From contig NC_044919.1 in assembly GCF_003576645.1 (NCBI RefSeq), positions 23,166,544 through 23,230,543 of the forward strand: DNA of 64,000 nucleotides, read 5' to 3'. The notes under the pieces were generated by a model. That model saw only the letters and a program-made list of their open reading frames with translations. It ran no database searches and was not told the origin of the DNA. Position numbers and translations under genes: made by a program. Below are positions 35,052 to 45,856 of the stretch, one piece after another; positions within the stretch are counted from its first letter, which is position 1; the number at the start of each line of letters is the position of its first letter. The stretch comes from Ipomoea triloba (Eukaryota > Streptophyta > Magnoliopsida > Solanales > Convolvulaceae).

Positions 35052-35200
35052 GGGATGCATGTAATACAGTGTTTTTGCAACAATATCAACCAGGTCTTTC
35101 AATTCTATTATTATCACCTAGTTTTGACCTCCCCCCCCATACCCACCCACCCACCCCACCACTCAGCTCCCTCCCAAATCCCATTTTCAGCTAATTTCCA

Positions 35201-35494
35201 ATGGCAAGAAGAGCAGAAGGTGAGAAGGCAGGAGGCGCCATTATAGATGAAGTGTATGGAAGGAAATCAGGAAGGTCTAATTACAATTATTCTTCACAAA
35301 GGCCTAGTGAGTATGGTGCTGGCTTTGAAGCTTCAAGTAATCCCATTACTCTTTACCGGTATTACCCCCAGCAGGCTCCCCTTGTTTGCTTCAACCCAGC
35401 AGCTTCTGTGACAGAAGAGGTGGTTTTCACTGGCTATGAAGCTGCGCAGCTGCCGCCCTATGAGGCCAAATTATTCTCGGCCATGTGTCGCTAA
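35201..35494 (+). CDS. Small host protein, 97 residues, paralogue of the 84-residue protein
   Basis: An intronless frame runs from ATG in good context (TCCAATGGC) to TAA, backed by further stops (TAATAATGA). The N-terminus is basic and Gly/Ser/Asn-rich (residues 1-30). QRPS lies near residue 36. The conserved core LYRYYPQQAPLVCFNP followed by AASVTEEVVF lies at about residues 52-77. The C-terminus reads YEAAQLPPYEAKLFSAMCR. There is no signal peptide or membrane segment. The shared core with the gene at 27918, plus the similar upstream layout and same strand, indicate an old tandem duplication now spread about 7 kb apart by repeats. The product is unknown to me; no function is claimed. A start further upstream is not supported, because stops occur in frame. 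Confidence 0.82.
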   Translation: MARRAEGEKAGGAIIDEVYGRKSGRSNYNYSSQRPSEYGAGFEASSNPITLYRYYPQQAPLVCFNPAASVTEEVVFTGYEAAQLPPYEAKLFSAMCR

Positions 35495-35902
35495 TAATGA
35501 ACCCGGCTTCGATAGATCAGATCATCTATTTTACGTTGTACACTTAAAAATATTTATCTATGTTTGTAGTTTATGTTTAGGCCAAAGTTAATCATGCATA
35601 TGAGGTTATTGTATCATGCATGAGCTGAGGTATCTGCCGCTAGTTATTAATTAATATAACTAACTAGTCTCGAACAGGGTTAAGCTTGTATATAATGTGT
35701 GAAGACATGCATATAATCACGAAGCCAGAAATTTTATTCAGCACGGAAGAAAGATTAACACAAATGAAATATTTTGGAATAAAAAATTAATCAAGTAGAG
35801 AGATTCAATCTCTTAACCTCTACAACAACACATACATATTTAACCATCTAAACTATTTCATCTTTGATTAATTTACATCTATATTATTTACTTTGACGAA
35901 GT
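35495..35902 (+). other. 3' flank of the 97-residue gene
   Basis: AT-rich, with no further gene. A polyadenylation signal could not be singled out. Confidence 0.4.
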
Positions 35903-35907
35903 AGCTA

Positions 35908-37496
35908 TGATTGTAGCAAAATAAAATTGAGTGAGTGTGAGTGTACAGGTGTGAAATGTTGTCCTCAGTGAATTGGGGTTATGTTACGTAATATGTAACC
36001 ACAAGCAACTAGGTATTAGCATAACGAGATCAACAAGAAGCTAAGTAAACAACAAGTTTAAGGAAATGGTAATACCAACACATACACAAAGATAAACACA
36101 AAATAAATAAATAAGACTCAATTTAGGAAGTATTATCTTCTAGATGCATGCATAACAAAACCTAAGGATTGGGAAAAAACTCACACAACCAAGGAATTGA
36201 GGAATGCACGTATGAATCCTAATCTATAAGTTACTCTCGTGATAAATAAACAAGGATTAGAACAAGGAATCGCCTCACTCTCGCCATGTATGAAAATTTC
36301 AAGTTCTTCAAGAACACAAAGCATCAAGAGTCCCCAATTTCCCCTATTTTCGTAGGAAGAAATCAAGTTTATGCAATGGCTTGAAATCTTGACCCAATTC
36401 TCATTGAGGCCAAGAATCCTCCAAAACATGCTAATGAATGTTGTACACCAAGTATTAACAATATACAAACACAAATCTTTCATAAACTCAAGAACCCTAG
36501 GTCGGCAAAATAAACCTTTATGCAATAATAAAGAATATCTCATCAATAAAGACAATACAACCCTAGCTCAAGCCCATAAACTAACTACTCATGATTAAAT
36601 AGCATAAATAACACAAAAACATAAGTGTAAAGCATAAACATTGCAAGATAAAGAGATAAAAGGGAAAACAAAACTAGTATTTAAATGGATGGTAAATCTT
36701 AGTTGAATCCTTGATTACAAGCTTCAATATGTTTAGGAACCTAAATCTAAGCCTAATATAACACCAAAATATGAAAGGAAGGAGTAGAAAATTAGGGAAC
36801 GACCATGGGTGGGAACCATGGAGAAATGAGTGAAAACTATGTTAAATATAGGAGCAGGGACAGGCTAAAAATCTACAAATCTGGGGTTCTCGACGTGTCG
36901 AGGCTTTGGCTTGACGCATAGAGCTAATTCAGAGCAAAAAATGGAGGCATTCTACATCTTCTCGAGGTGTCAAGAGTAATTCTCGACGCGTCAAGAATCC
37001 TCCTACGATGAAGGTCCGGTTTGCAGGATGATTTTGACCATTTTGACTTCAGAATTAGGCTTTGAAGTCTTCTTGTAAGTTGTAGTCCTTCGATTCTTGT
37101 TTCTAATGGCGCAAGAATCACTTTATTTGGACTTTTCTAAGACAAGATATGGTCAAAATACTAAGATGTGAACTTGTAGTGCGAGAATTGCAATGCCTTG
37201 ATCTTTTGCTTTTCTTTTGTTTTGGTTTACCTAAATGACTAAGACCATTAAAAACACCACTCTTAGGCTCCCTTGGAAGTGTTGCATCCATCTTCATAGC
37301 TTCATATTTGACCTCCATTTGACTCCAATGGCCACCAAAATACATGAACATACCCATCTTTGTTATCAAAGCTTTGTAGCTCATACTCCTTCCAAACTAA
37401 CACAAATAAGCATTAATCTTCATGAAACTTGGAATGATTAGCAAACAAAATGATCTAATAAAAGGGGGGAAAATATGGACAAATAAACACTTATCA
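35908..37496 (-). mobile_element. Solo gypsy LTR, 1589 bp, minus orientation
   Basis: On the minus strand it begins TGATAAGTGTTTATTTGTCC and ends CTACAATCA. The 5-bp TSD AGCTA lies at 35903-35907 and 37497-37501. Repeated TCTCGACGYGTCRAG motifs lie at 36890-36995. It inserted into the 3' LTR tail of a copia element whose pieces lie at 37502-38398. A 124-codon open frame inside (36181-36555) has no recognisable motif. Confidence 0.9.
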
Positions 37497-37501
37497 AGCT
37501 A

Positions 37502-38398
37502 CTGGGAAGCTCTGGAAAATACCTTTATTGAATGATGAAGAATGACAACTGAATTACAAAGGAGGCAACAACTAACTTATACACATGGCGATTACAATAG
37601 ATGGAAGAAGGAAAAAATATAGAAATACCCTCAACCCTTAGCAATTTTATTTTAATCCTCTAACACCCCCCGTAAGCTGGAGCATGAAGATAGATCTTGA
37701 ATGCCCAGCTTAAATAAAAATGAATGAAATGGAGAAATAGGAAGATATTTGGTAAATCCATCAACAACCTGGTTAGATGAGGAAACAAAGAGTAACTTGA
37801 TGAGCTTTTCAGTAACCTTTTAACGGATAATATGGGAATCAATTTCTATGCGTTTAGTGCGTTTATGAAACACATGGTTCTTAGTGATGGCCATAACTGA
37901 CTTGTTACCGCAAAACAGAGTAGCAAGTTTGTTCATCTGCACATGAAAATCTTTAATTAGGGAAACGAACCACTGGATTTCAAACAGTAGTGGCTAAAGC
38001 TAGGTATTTAGCTTCTGAGGAAGACTTCTACAGAATAGCTTACTTCCTTGATTTCCACGATATAAGAGCAGAGCCAAAGAATAAGCAGCAGCCAGTAACA
38101 AACTTGCGAGTCTCCACGCAAGAGGCCCAATCAGAATCTGAAAATGCATTGAGTTGTAAGGTATTATAATCCTGATAGAATAATCCTTGGCTAGGAGCAC
38201 CCTTGATATAACTTAGCACACCATGCGCAGCAACCAAATGGTTATCAGTTAGAGCATCAACAAACTGACTCAACTGTTGGACATCATAGGTTATGTCTGG
38301 CCCTATTGCCATAAGATAAAGCAATCGTCTAACCAATCTTCTGTAACAAGAAACATCATTAAGAGCCTCACCATCCCGTGTAACAAATGATGACCAGG
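37502..38398 (-). mobile_element. Copia 3' end: RNase H and LTR tail
   Basis: On the minus strand the frame at 38336-38040 gives YLMAIGPDITYDVQQLSQFV, HLVAAHGVLSYIKGAPSQGL, FSDSDWASCVETRKFVTGCC and ISWKSRK, the copia RNase H region. SSEAKYLALA follows after a frame break, then decayed sequence up to about 37660 with the PPT-like TAACACCCCCCGTAAGC. 37502-37660 is LTR-like and ends TTCAATAAAGGTATTTTCCA. The 5' part is cut off at 38398 by another element. Confidence 0.85.
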
Positions 38399-39490
38399 TT
38401 GTGACACCTTGTATTTTCCTACTATTATTTTAAATACGTAAATATTTAAAATAAGGGCTAATATTCTTATTATTTATTATTCTAGTAAAATGTTTCTAAG
38501 CCTAACTATTTTGGATTAGGGCTTGGACTAATATATGTGTATATGGCTTATTATCATTTTACTATTTAAACTATTCTAAGCGCATAATTATATATGTGTA
38601 GTTTATAGACTATGGTTAGTCTTGAGTCCAAATTATATAAGCCCAAGCATTGACCCATCTCTATAAATAGATCCAATCCAAAAAGGGAAACCTAAACCTA
38701 CTATATATATATGTGTGTGTGTGTGTGCGCGCGCACGCGCACGCGCTTTGATTAGCAACCTTCCCATTTCTCTCTTCTCTGCCTCTCGTCTCTCCTTCCA
38801 TTTCTCTCTCGTCTCTTGTCCACCGGCGGCAACAAGAACAATGGAGGATCTCTGCTAGTTCTCATCAAACCTCCAATCTCTCGTCCCCCCCTCTCTCATT
38901 ATTTCTTCTTCAATGGCGAAGATCGATCATCAGTCCCATCCGTATGGCAGTCTAACGGTGCATCAGCTTCCCTATTTCAGCGGCAATGTGTGACGACGGG
39001 TGGCGAAGACGGTTTTCCCTTCCCCGTCTGGTCTGAGCGGCAGGGGGCAACATCGTTCTTCTCTCCGGTCTTCATCTTCCTTTGCGACGTAGCAGCAGCA
39101 ATGATGGAGCTCGGCGGTGAAGTCTAGCAGCAACCACATCCCTCGAACCACCATATTTTTTGGCGAGTAGTAGTAGAAGGATGGTGACCGAGCAGTAGTG
39201 GCGTAGCTGGGTCATCTCCGACGTAACGTCTTCCTCTTCCTTGTGGCGTGTTGCAGTAGTGATTGGCGACCTCCCCTGTTCTGGCGAAATAGAGCTACGG
39301 TAGAGGCGGTGGCTCCTCCAACGGTGACTGGCTTCTCTCCTCCTCGGCATAAGTGGTTCGGGTCGACCGCAACATCTGGGAGCAGAGCAGGCCAACGGAC
39401 CTTCAATGATGGCGGTGGAACAACGGCTGTGGACCGAACCGTGTCAAAAATAGCTAAGAAGACCAAAATAATGCAAGTGGAACTCAAGGA
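38399..39490 (+). mobile_element. LTR-like segment with its own promoter, truncating the copia
   Basis: It starts TGTGACACCTTGTATTTTCC exactly where copia coding stops. A TATA box (TATAAATA, 38662-38669) is followed by a (TG)n(CG)n microsatellite (38708-38746). A pyrimidine-rich leader and GC-rich DNA with several overlapping weak frames come next. It is probably a gypsy LTR and leader. The right boundary is not fixed. Confidence 0.5.
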
Positions 39491-40444
39491 ACGAGTCCAC
39501 GCCTCTCCCACGCATGGAGAGGACGTAGGTAAACTCTAGAATGGTTCCACGTGGGGCTCCCACGCGTGGAACATTTCTAGAATGGTTCCACGCCAGCGCT
39601 CCACGCGTGGAGCTGGCGTGGACGGGCACCAGAAGGGGACCAAAAATTTTGCAGAAAAAAATCTTTAAAAGCCTTCCCCACCTCATTTTCACCCATTCCA
39701 CGACCAAAAACACCCTTCAAGGGAAAATATCTTCAACTTTGAGCTCCAATACTAGTGAAATCTAAGTCCAAATCACACACAAAGATCATTTCCAAGGTTA
39801 TTTCTTAAAGATCTACATTGTTACATTGTTTCAACTTTGAAATTTCTTATTCCTATTCTTGCTTGAATGAACTTACATTGTCAAATATGCTTTTTTCAAG
39901 GGTTTATGTTGGTTGAGAATATCATGTATTAGCTGAATGAGCTTGCATTGATGCTACATTGTGTAATTTTGAGAATTGTTTGAGCTCATCTTGCTAAAAA
40001 GAAGAACCCTAGGTTGGAATTTTGGGGTTTCTTCCTTGAATATGGTTATATATGAAATTGGGCATGAAATTGAGGTCTTAATGCTTTATTAGTTGTACAT
40101 TGATGATTACCCATGCACATTGTTAGTTTTTGAAGCTTACATGATCACTTCATTCTTCAACCTCAAGTGAGTCTTGAGGAAGAGGATGAAGTTAACTTTT
40201 GTGTTGACTTTTGAGCTTAAATTGTTTAACTAAATGATTGAATTGTTTTACATTTGATGAGTGTTGAATATGGAAATTCAATGTGAATATATGTTGAAAA
40301 GATGTGAAAATGAAAAGAAAAGTGATTGTGAGAAGCTTGAACATGTACTTGTAGTGGAAAATCATGATGATTAGCCTCTTAACATGAATTGTGAAACACT
40401 TCCTTATATTATGTTGCAAATTTTGTGGTTCTTATATATAGGAA
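39491..40444 (+). mobile_element. LTR/leader-like DNA of a gypsy element
   Basis: Palindromic CCCACGCGTGGAAC and CCACGCGTGGAGC (39552-39612) and a TTTAAAAG box near 39662 resemble the middle of the gypsy LTRs at 43634 and 52815. The rest is AT-rich leader leading to the ORF at 40445. Confidence 0.5.
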
Positions 40445-41835
40445 ATGGCTTCACAAGAATCATCCTTGTGCCAAAATGATAGGAGGGCTAGAAAAGGTAA
40501 GGCTCAAATAGAGGGGCCTAGTGCTTGCATACCTAAAGAAGAGGATGAGGAGGTAAAGGCTCACACCAGGAGATAATAATGAGCAAAGATATGAAAGCCC
40601 GTTTTCACTAAGTGTTGCAACGCCCTGTCACCTGGTGGAATTACATAGATTTGTCCACCTTGAACTCCTTCAAGTTCAGAAAAGGGGTAGAGCGCCTGCA
40701 CCAACCATATTGGAGCACTATTTTTGGATGGCGTCAGGCCACGTACGGCCCGGTGGTCCATGAATTCGTTGCAAGTCTTGAAGTGATTGGAGTGACTGGA
40801 GATTTGATAAGCCCCAAAATCAGATTCCGCCTTTTCAACAATGACCATTTAATATCGGCCAACACTCTTAAGCAGCTCCTAGGATTTTACAACCGGGATG
40901 ACCAAACAAGGCACTGGTATGAAAGGCTAAAATGGGACTTCTAAGACCTCAACACCCCAAGGAAATATTGGGCAACCATTGCTAGACCTGGAGTAGATTG
41001 GAGTGGATCGAGAGTCATGGGTTGTCACATCACTAGAGAGGATCTCCGGGTTGTGAGGAGAGTAATAGCCCACTCATGGGGAGGCCGACGGGGAAACTAT
41101 GCGAAAGTATACAAGGCAAATCTATTTGCATTATGGAGCATGGACACGAAAAGGCCGGTGAACATGGGCATGGTATGCAGAGGGTGGCTCGTAGCTCGTA
41201 GCTCAACAAAAAGACAAGGTGCATTCAGTGTTCCTAGGGCCCTTGGTGACCCGCTTATGCCTTGCCTTGGGCTACTAGGAAAAGATAGATTAGACAGAGT
41301 ACAGGATACCGGAGGCAAAGATGGCTTCAATGCCCCTTGATGAAGTGATGACATTGAAGCTTACCCGCACATTACGGGTAAGGGAAGAAGTAGGGCCATC
41401 TAGGATACCCCCACCCAGTCTACAAGTTCCACGTGCACGGCCTCTTACTCCATCATCATCCTCGATATCTCCGACAGAACCACCCTGTCATCGGACACCT
41501 TCTTCCTCATATGCTATACCACCATCATCTCTAGACACGTCACCTCATGTTTCAATCTCTTCTACACTGGTGGTTCAACCACCCAAGGATCCAACATCGC
41601 CATCATCTTCACTATTTCTTGAGGTGCCTGCCCACTTCATTAAGGTGACGGATTGGGAATCAATGCAAGTGTTCCAATACAAACTACATTTGGAGAGCCT
41701 GAAGAAGATGTAAGAATGGGAGGCAAGCCAACAAGAGTGGGAAGACAGACGCCATAAGATAATGGATGAGCAGAGAATGAAGCTGGATCAACTCCGAAAG
41801 AAGTATGAGAGCAGGCGGTCCAACCCACCAAAATG
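40445..41835 (+). pseudogene. Athila-like ORF (plant retroelement ORF-1 type)
   Basis: An initial frame, MASQESSLCQNDRRARKGKA, stops at about 40574. A second frame (40612-40944) has YGPVVHEFVASLEVIGVTGD and HLISANTLKQLLGFYN. After a stop it continues (41017-41340) with HITREDLRVVRRVIAHSWGG and KANLFALWSMDTKRPVNMGM, ending LGDPLMPCLGLLGKDRLDRV. A Pro/Ser-rich part (41380-41640) and a coiled, charged tail (EWEDRRHKIMDEQRMKLDQL) follow. This matches the conserved ORF of Athila-type gypsy elements that is often annotated as a putative plant transposon protein. Several stops and frame changes disable it. No reverse transcriptase, integrase or protease is present, so the element is non-autonomous. 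Confidence 0.75.
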
Positions 41836-43633
41836 AAGGAAATTGAAGATTGAAAATTGGTTCCTTGGAAGTTGTTTACTTTAGTTGACTTTGGATACAT
41901 GATGAACAATTGTGGATAATACGTAGTACTTGTTCGTTTTCATTTCTCTTTCATGTTCTTCTAGTTGTGGACATTTAGTAGGTTGTTGTTTTGTTGATGA
42001 AGTTTAGTCTAGCCAAGGACGTTAAACGTGGCGCTTTTGGGAGGCATCCCAAGCCAGAGAGAGAGAGAGAGAGAGAGAGCTAGAGGAGAGAAGCAAGAAG
42101 TAGAAAGGTTGATATTCATATTCTTTATTCTTTGCACTAACCTTTGTTGTAGGTATTTTTGAGGGGCAATAACTTGACAAGATGCTTGATTCGCCTAAAG
42201 GAGGGATATGCTCATGTTGGTATATTTTTCTATCCCTTCTCATGGTGATGCCCCGTTTGACTCTTAAGTGTGGAAATGCTATCTAGGATTTTTTGCTTGA
42301 TTGATGCATATGATGAGCTTGGCATGGTTATTGATTCATGAATGGGTGCATATTTGTTTGTCATAGCCCGAAAGCACTTCTAAAGTGTGGAAAGGGATTC
42401 TTGATATTCTTTGGTAGACCCTTGCTCCTTTTTTCACCATTCCTCATGGCAACATCGAGGACGATATTTATTTTTAAAGTGTGGAAAGGATGCATTACAT
42501 GCTCACAATGTTCATTGCTTAATTTGATAGATTGATTGTGCTTATTGGGTGTGTTTGACTCTAGGAGAGTGTGTCATTGTCGATACTATCTAGGAGGAAT
42601 TTTAATCATGTGCCAAGAAAAATTTTTGAAATATGCTAAGTTGCCTTTTGCACAAAAAAAATTGAATTGTTGGAACCAAAAAAGGTTCATATCTTTGTGT
42701 GCTTGCATGCCTTCACCTCTTATTTTGTTAGGACCTTTGTCAAGGTTCTCTCGAAGTGGGAGTGTGTACCCTTTTAACTTGAGAAATGTAATGCAGGGGA
42801 AGCCCGAAAAATGGACTAATTTGGTAGGGCATGAGGCAAAAGGTGTGCCTATAGTGAGTTCGTAAGAAATCCCGATTCCCTAGAAAAAGGCATGAGGGGT
42901 TATTTTGGTGAAATGAGAAAAAGGCTAAGTAATGGCCACTCCTAGAGATAAGATTCGAGGTAAGTCATCTTGCTAGGATATGGGGCAACCATTGCACCGT
43001 TCTTCAAACAAGCTTAGAGATCTACATGAAGTCGGTTGTCCCAACGAGATCCTAGAAGATGAGAAAATTGAGAGAAGGTGAGCCACCCCGCTTGGATTCG
43101 GGTACCCATTGCACTAATCTTCGAAAAAGCATGGGGCTCATGTGAAGTCAGATGCCCGATGGCGTGATCCGAGGGGGTTGAGAAGATAGACGACCGCCCA
43201 AGCTATAGCGGTGAGCGGTCTATGCCCTTACCCTCATTTACTTTTTACGCTTAAGGGCATTGGCGTAAGGTTGGATAATTGGTTAAGTGTGCACATCGTT
43301 CCCACTAGGGAGATCGGCTTAATGCCTTTACAAAATAGAAGGTGAACTCCACATTGTGTTGCATGCTTAGAAAGGTGTGAATTGGTTTTCTTATGCTTAA
43401 ATTTGACCCTTTAGTGATTTTTGCTTCCATTTTATATTTTTCAAATTGAATTGGCACGTGTTTAACATTCTTGGTAGATAGTGTGGGGGATTTCACCCTC
43501 TCAGGTTGGTAACACCCGAGAATCGCTTGGTCAATCAATTGATGAGAGTACATAACTACTTTTGGCACTTAAGTGGTTAGAGTTTAGATTGTGAATTGCT
43601 TGAGGACAAGCAATGGTTTAAGTATGGAAACTT
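41836..43633 (+). mobile_element. 3' untranslated part of the Athila-like element
   Basis: Non-coding, with a (GA)n tract at 42056-42079. It ends in TTGAGGACAAGCAATGGTTT then AAGTATGGAAACTT. This phrase commonly precedes the 3' LTR of Athila and related gypsy elements and includes the polypurine tract. Confidence 0.7.
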
Positions 43634-44899
43634 TGATAAGCGCCAAAAGTAGTTAGGAAAAGGGTCGATTTGAGGACTTAAATGCAATGTTTTATGCCCA
43701 TTTGTGACCAATTAGTGCGTAATGAGTTTTGATGTGTTTATTATTGCAAAACTCTACTTTATGTCGTGTTTCGAAGCCATTCTCGCAAGACAAAGCAGGA
43801 CCCGAGGCCAAAGGAAGAAACACCGAAGAAACGAAGTGGGCAGCAGAAGGCCCACGCGTGGGGCCGCCGTGAAACAATTCCAGTGTGGTTCCACGCCTGC
43901 CTCCACGCGTGGAGCAGGTGTGGCCGAGGTCATTAAGGGCAATTTTGGGATTTGGCTTTATGGAGACTATTTAAAGCAAACCCCAACATTTTAGAAGGGA
44001 TCCACTCCTAATTTTAGATCTGATTTCTTTCTTCTTCCCTTAGGGAATTCCCCCTTCCTTAGTTCTAGATCTTTAGGTAGGGAGTAGAAGTAGATCTATG
44101 GTTTGATTTTGAAATTGGAAGATTGAAGTGTAATAGAGTGCTCTCCTTAGATTGGTAATTTGTACTATACTTTTGCATTTCCTTTAATTCCAATTGCAAT
44201 ATCAATTTGATTTTATTGATGTTATGCTTTGTTTTGCTTTTATGATTTTAATGATGATTGACTAGATTAGAATGGGGATTGGATGTCCCAACCTAGTTAT
44301 TGTGATTGATTTGATTAAATATTTTCATTGATTGTAGAAATGTTGAATTAGGGTTCTAATACCTTGTTTGGTTGATGATTGTTTCGATTCGCTTCTATTT
44401 CCGGCCGGGATAGATAATAGAGTTAGGGGGAGTGTAGATTGCGCGATAGTGGATCTGCACGAGTCCTAATCGACCACATCCCCGCCCTTAGTCCAAGAGG
44501 ACGTGGCCCGAGAAGAGTGGTAGACCAAGTGTTCGATAGAATGCCCCATTCGACTGAGGAATCGGGAGTCCGGAGTGTGACGCCACCCGGTGGTGGTGCC
44601 GTTGGCTCCCTTGATTGAGCCCGAGTCACATTGTCTAGGATCCCCGTAGCAATGTCAAACATGAGGCCTAGGTAGGATATTCATCTCCTTGTTTACTCTC
44701 TTGTTTCCCTTAATATTACCTTTGTTTACCTCTTCCCTTATGATTCCTTTGTTAGCTAGTGATTCTTGTAACTCTTGCCTCCTAACACCTTAAATGTCAA
44801 CACTTAATTCGATTCCAATTTGTCGAGAATATGACACTCGGAGGACTTTCTCCTCGTTTTACCACCCTCTTACACCTCATCGTAAACTACGAACTTTCA
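43634..44899 (+). mobile_element. 3' gypsy LTR, 1266 bp (LTR2)
   Basis: It starts TGATAAGCGCCAAAAGTAG right after the polypurine tract and ends ACGAACTTTCA. Two CCACGCGTGG palindromes lie at 43852 and 43902. The rest parallels LTR1 (19263) and LTR3 (52815), including TAGACCAAGTGTTCGATAGA. No target duplication can be checked because the 5' LTR is not intact. Confidence 0.8.
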
Positions 44900-45338
44900 G
44901 GGCCTAGGCAGCTAGGTTCATCCCTTTGGAAAATTTATGACTTTGAATCGAACAAGGAATCGGCAATAGATCAGACCCGCTCTGATGATAAATTCATAGT
45001 ACAAAGAATAATCACGAACAGTAATCTTAACTACAAACTGAATCTCCACCTATCCACGTAGTTCACTTTGTGGTACACTGAGCATTCATATAGACCTTTA
45101 TGCTTTCAGAATATATAAAGTTAAATAAGATGATAATTAATTCCTATTCCTATGTAGTAGTGCTTCAAGAATATGTTTTCTCTCCTCGACCTTGACTAAT
45201 GACACTGATCTGACGTGCCTTTGGCCTTTGCTACCTAGCTGGTCGGAAACATACGTTAATTAATGCTTCAGATGATGATGGTTTAACCTAATTTGTAGCA
45301 GTTTTCTCTGTAACGTAGTAACGATGTTTTAAAACAAT
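44900..45338. other. Intergenic DNA, nothing recognised
   Basis: No frame or element end was found. Confidence 0.4.
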
Positions 45339-45347
45339 AATTTTACT

Positions 45348-45796
45348 CAATTCTTATACCATGGACAAGAGTTCATATTACATTCTTGATTTTGATCTAA
45401 AATTTATATGTTTGCAGTTAACACATTTTATAAATGCAATTAATAATTTCAGTACTTGTAAATGAATTGAAAATGCATAATATGTTAATTAAAAACACAT
45501 ACATAACATAATAACTATTGACACATAAATTTTTAATTGGAGGTACAAAATATATTAACTGCAGACACATAAGATGTTGGTTAACATGTTATATGTCTGA
45601 AGTTAACATATTGTGTACCAACAATTAACAGTTTATGTGTCTGTAATTATCATGCAATGTGCCTTCAATTTATTTATAAATAGTTAACTATAGATCCAGA
45701 CTGTATCAACTACAGGTACAAAATTTGAAAGTTACTTTTGGACCAGGTCCACAACGTAAGGTAGACCTGGTGGCCTGGTCCATGATATAATTTGCC
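45348..45796. mobile_element. Mutator-like MITE (TTATACC family), 449 bp
   Basis: The ends are CAATTCTTATACCATGGAC and, reverse-complemented, GGCAAATTATATCATGGACC. The perfect 9-bp TSD AATTTTACT lies at 45339-45347 and 45797-45805. The interior has GTTAACATRTT repeats. Confidence 0.9.
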
Positions 45797-45856
45797 AATT
45801 TTACTTTAGTCTGTGATGGGCTGATGCCTTTGTCGAGAGAAGGCCAGGATGTCCAA

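Noticed and set aside
36181..36555. 124-codon minus-strand frame
   Set aside because: It lies wholly within a solo LTR with exact target duplication and shows no known motif; likely chance.
38816..39539. Several overlapping frames of about 100 codons on both strands
   Set aside because: GC-rich leader-like DNA leaves many frames open; none has a recognisable motif and they conflict with each other.
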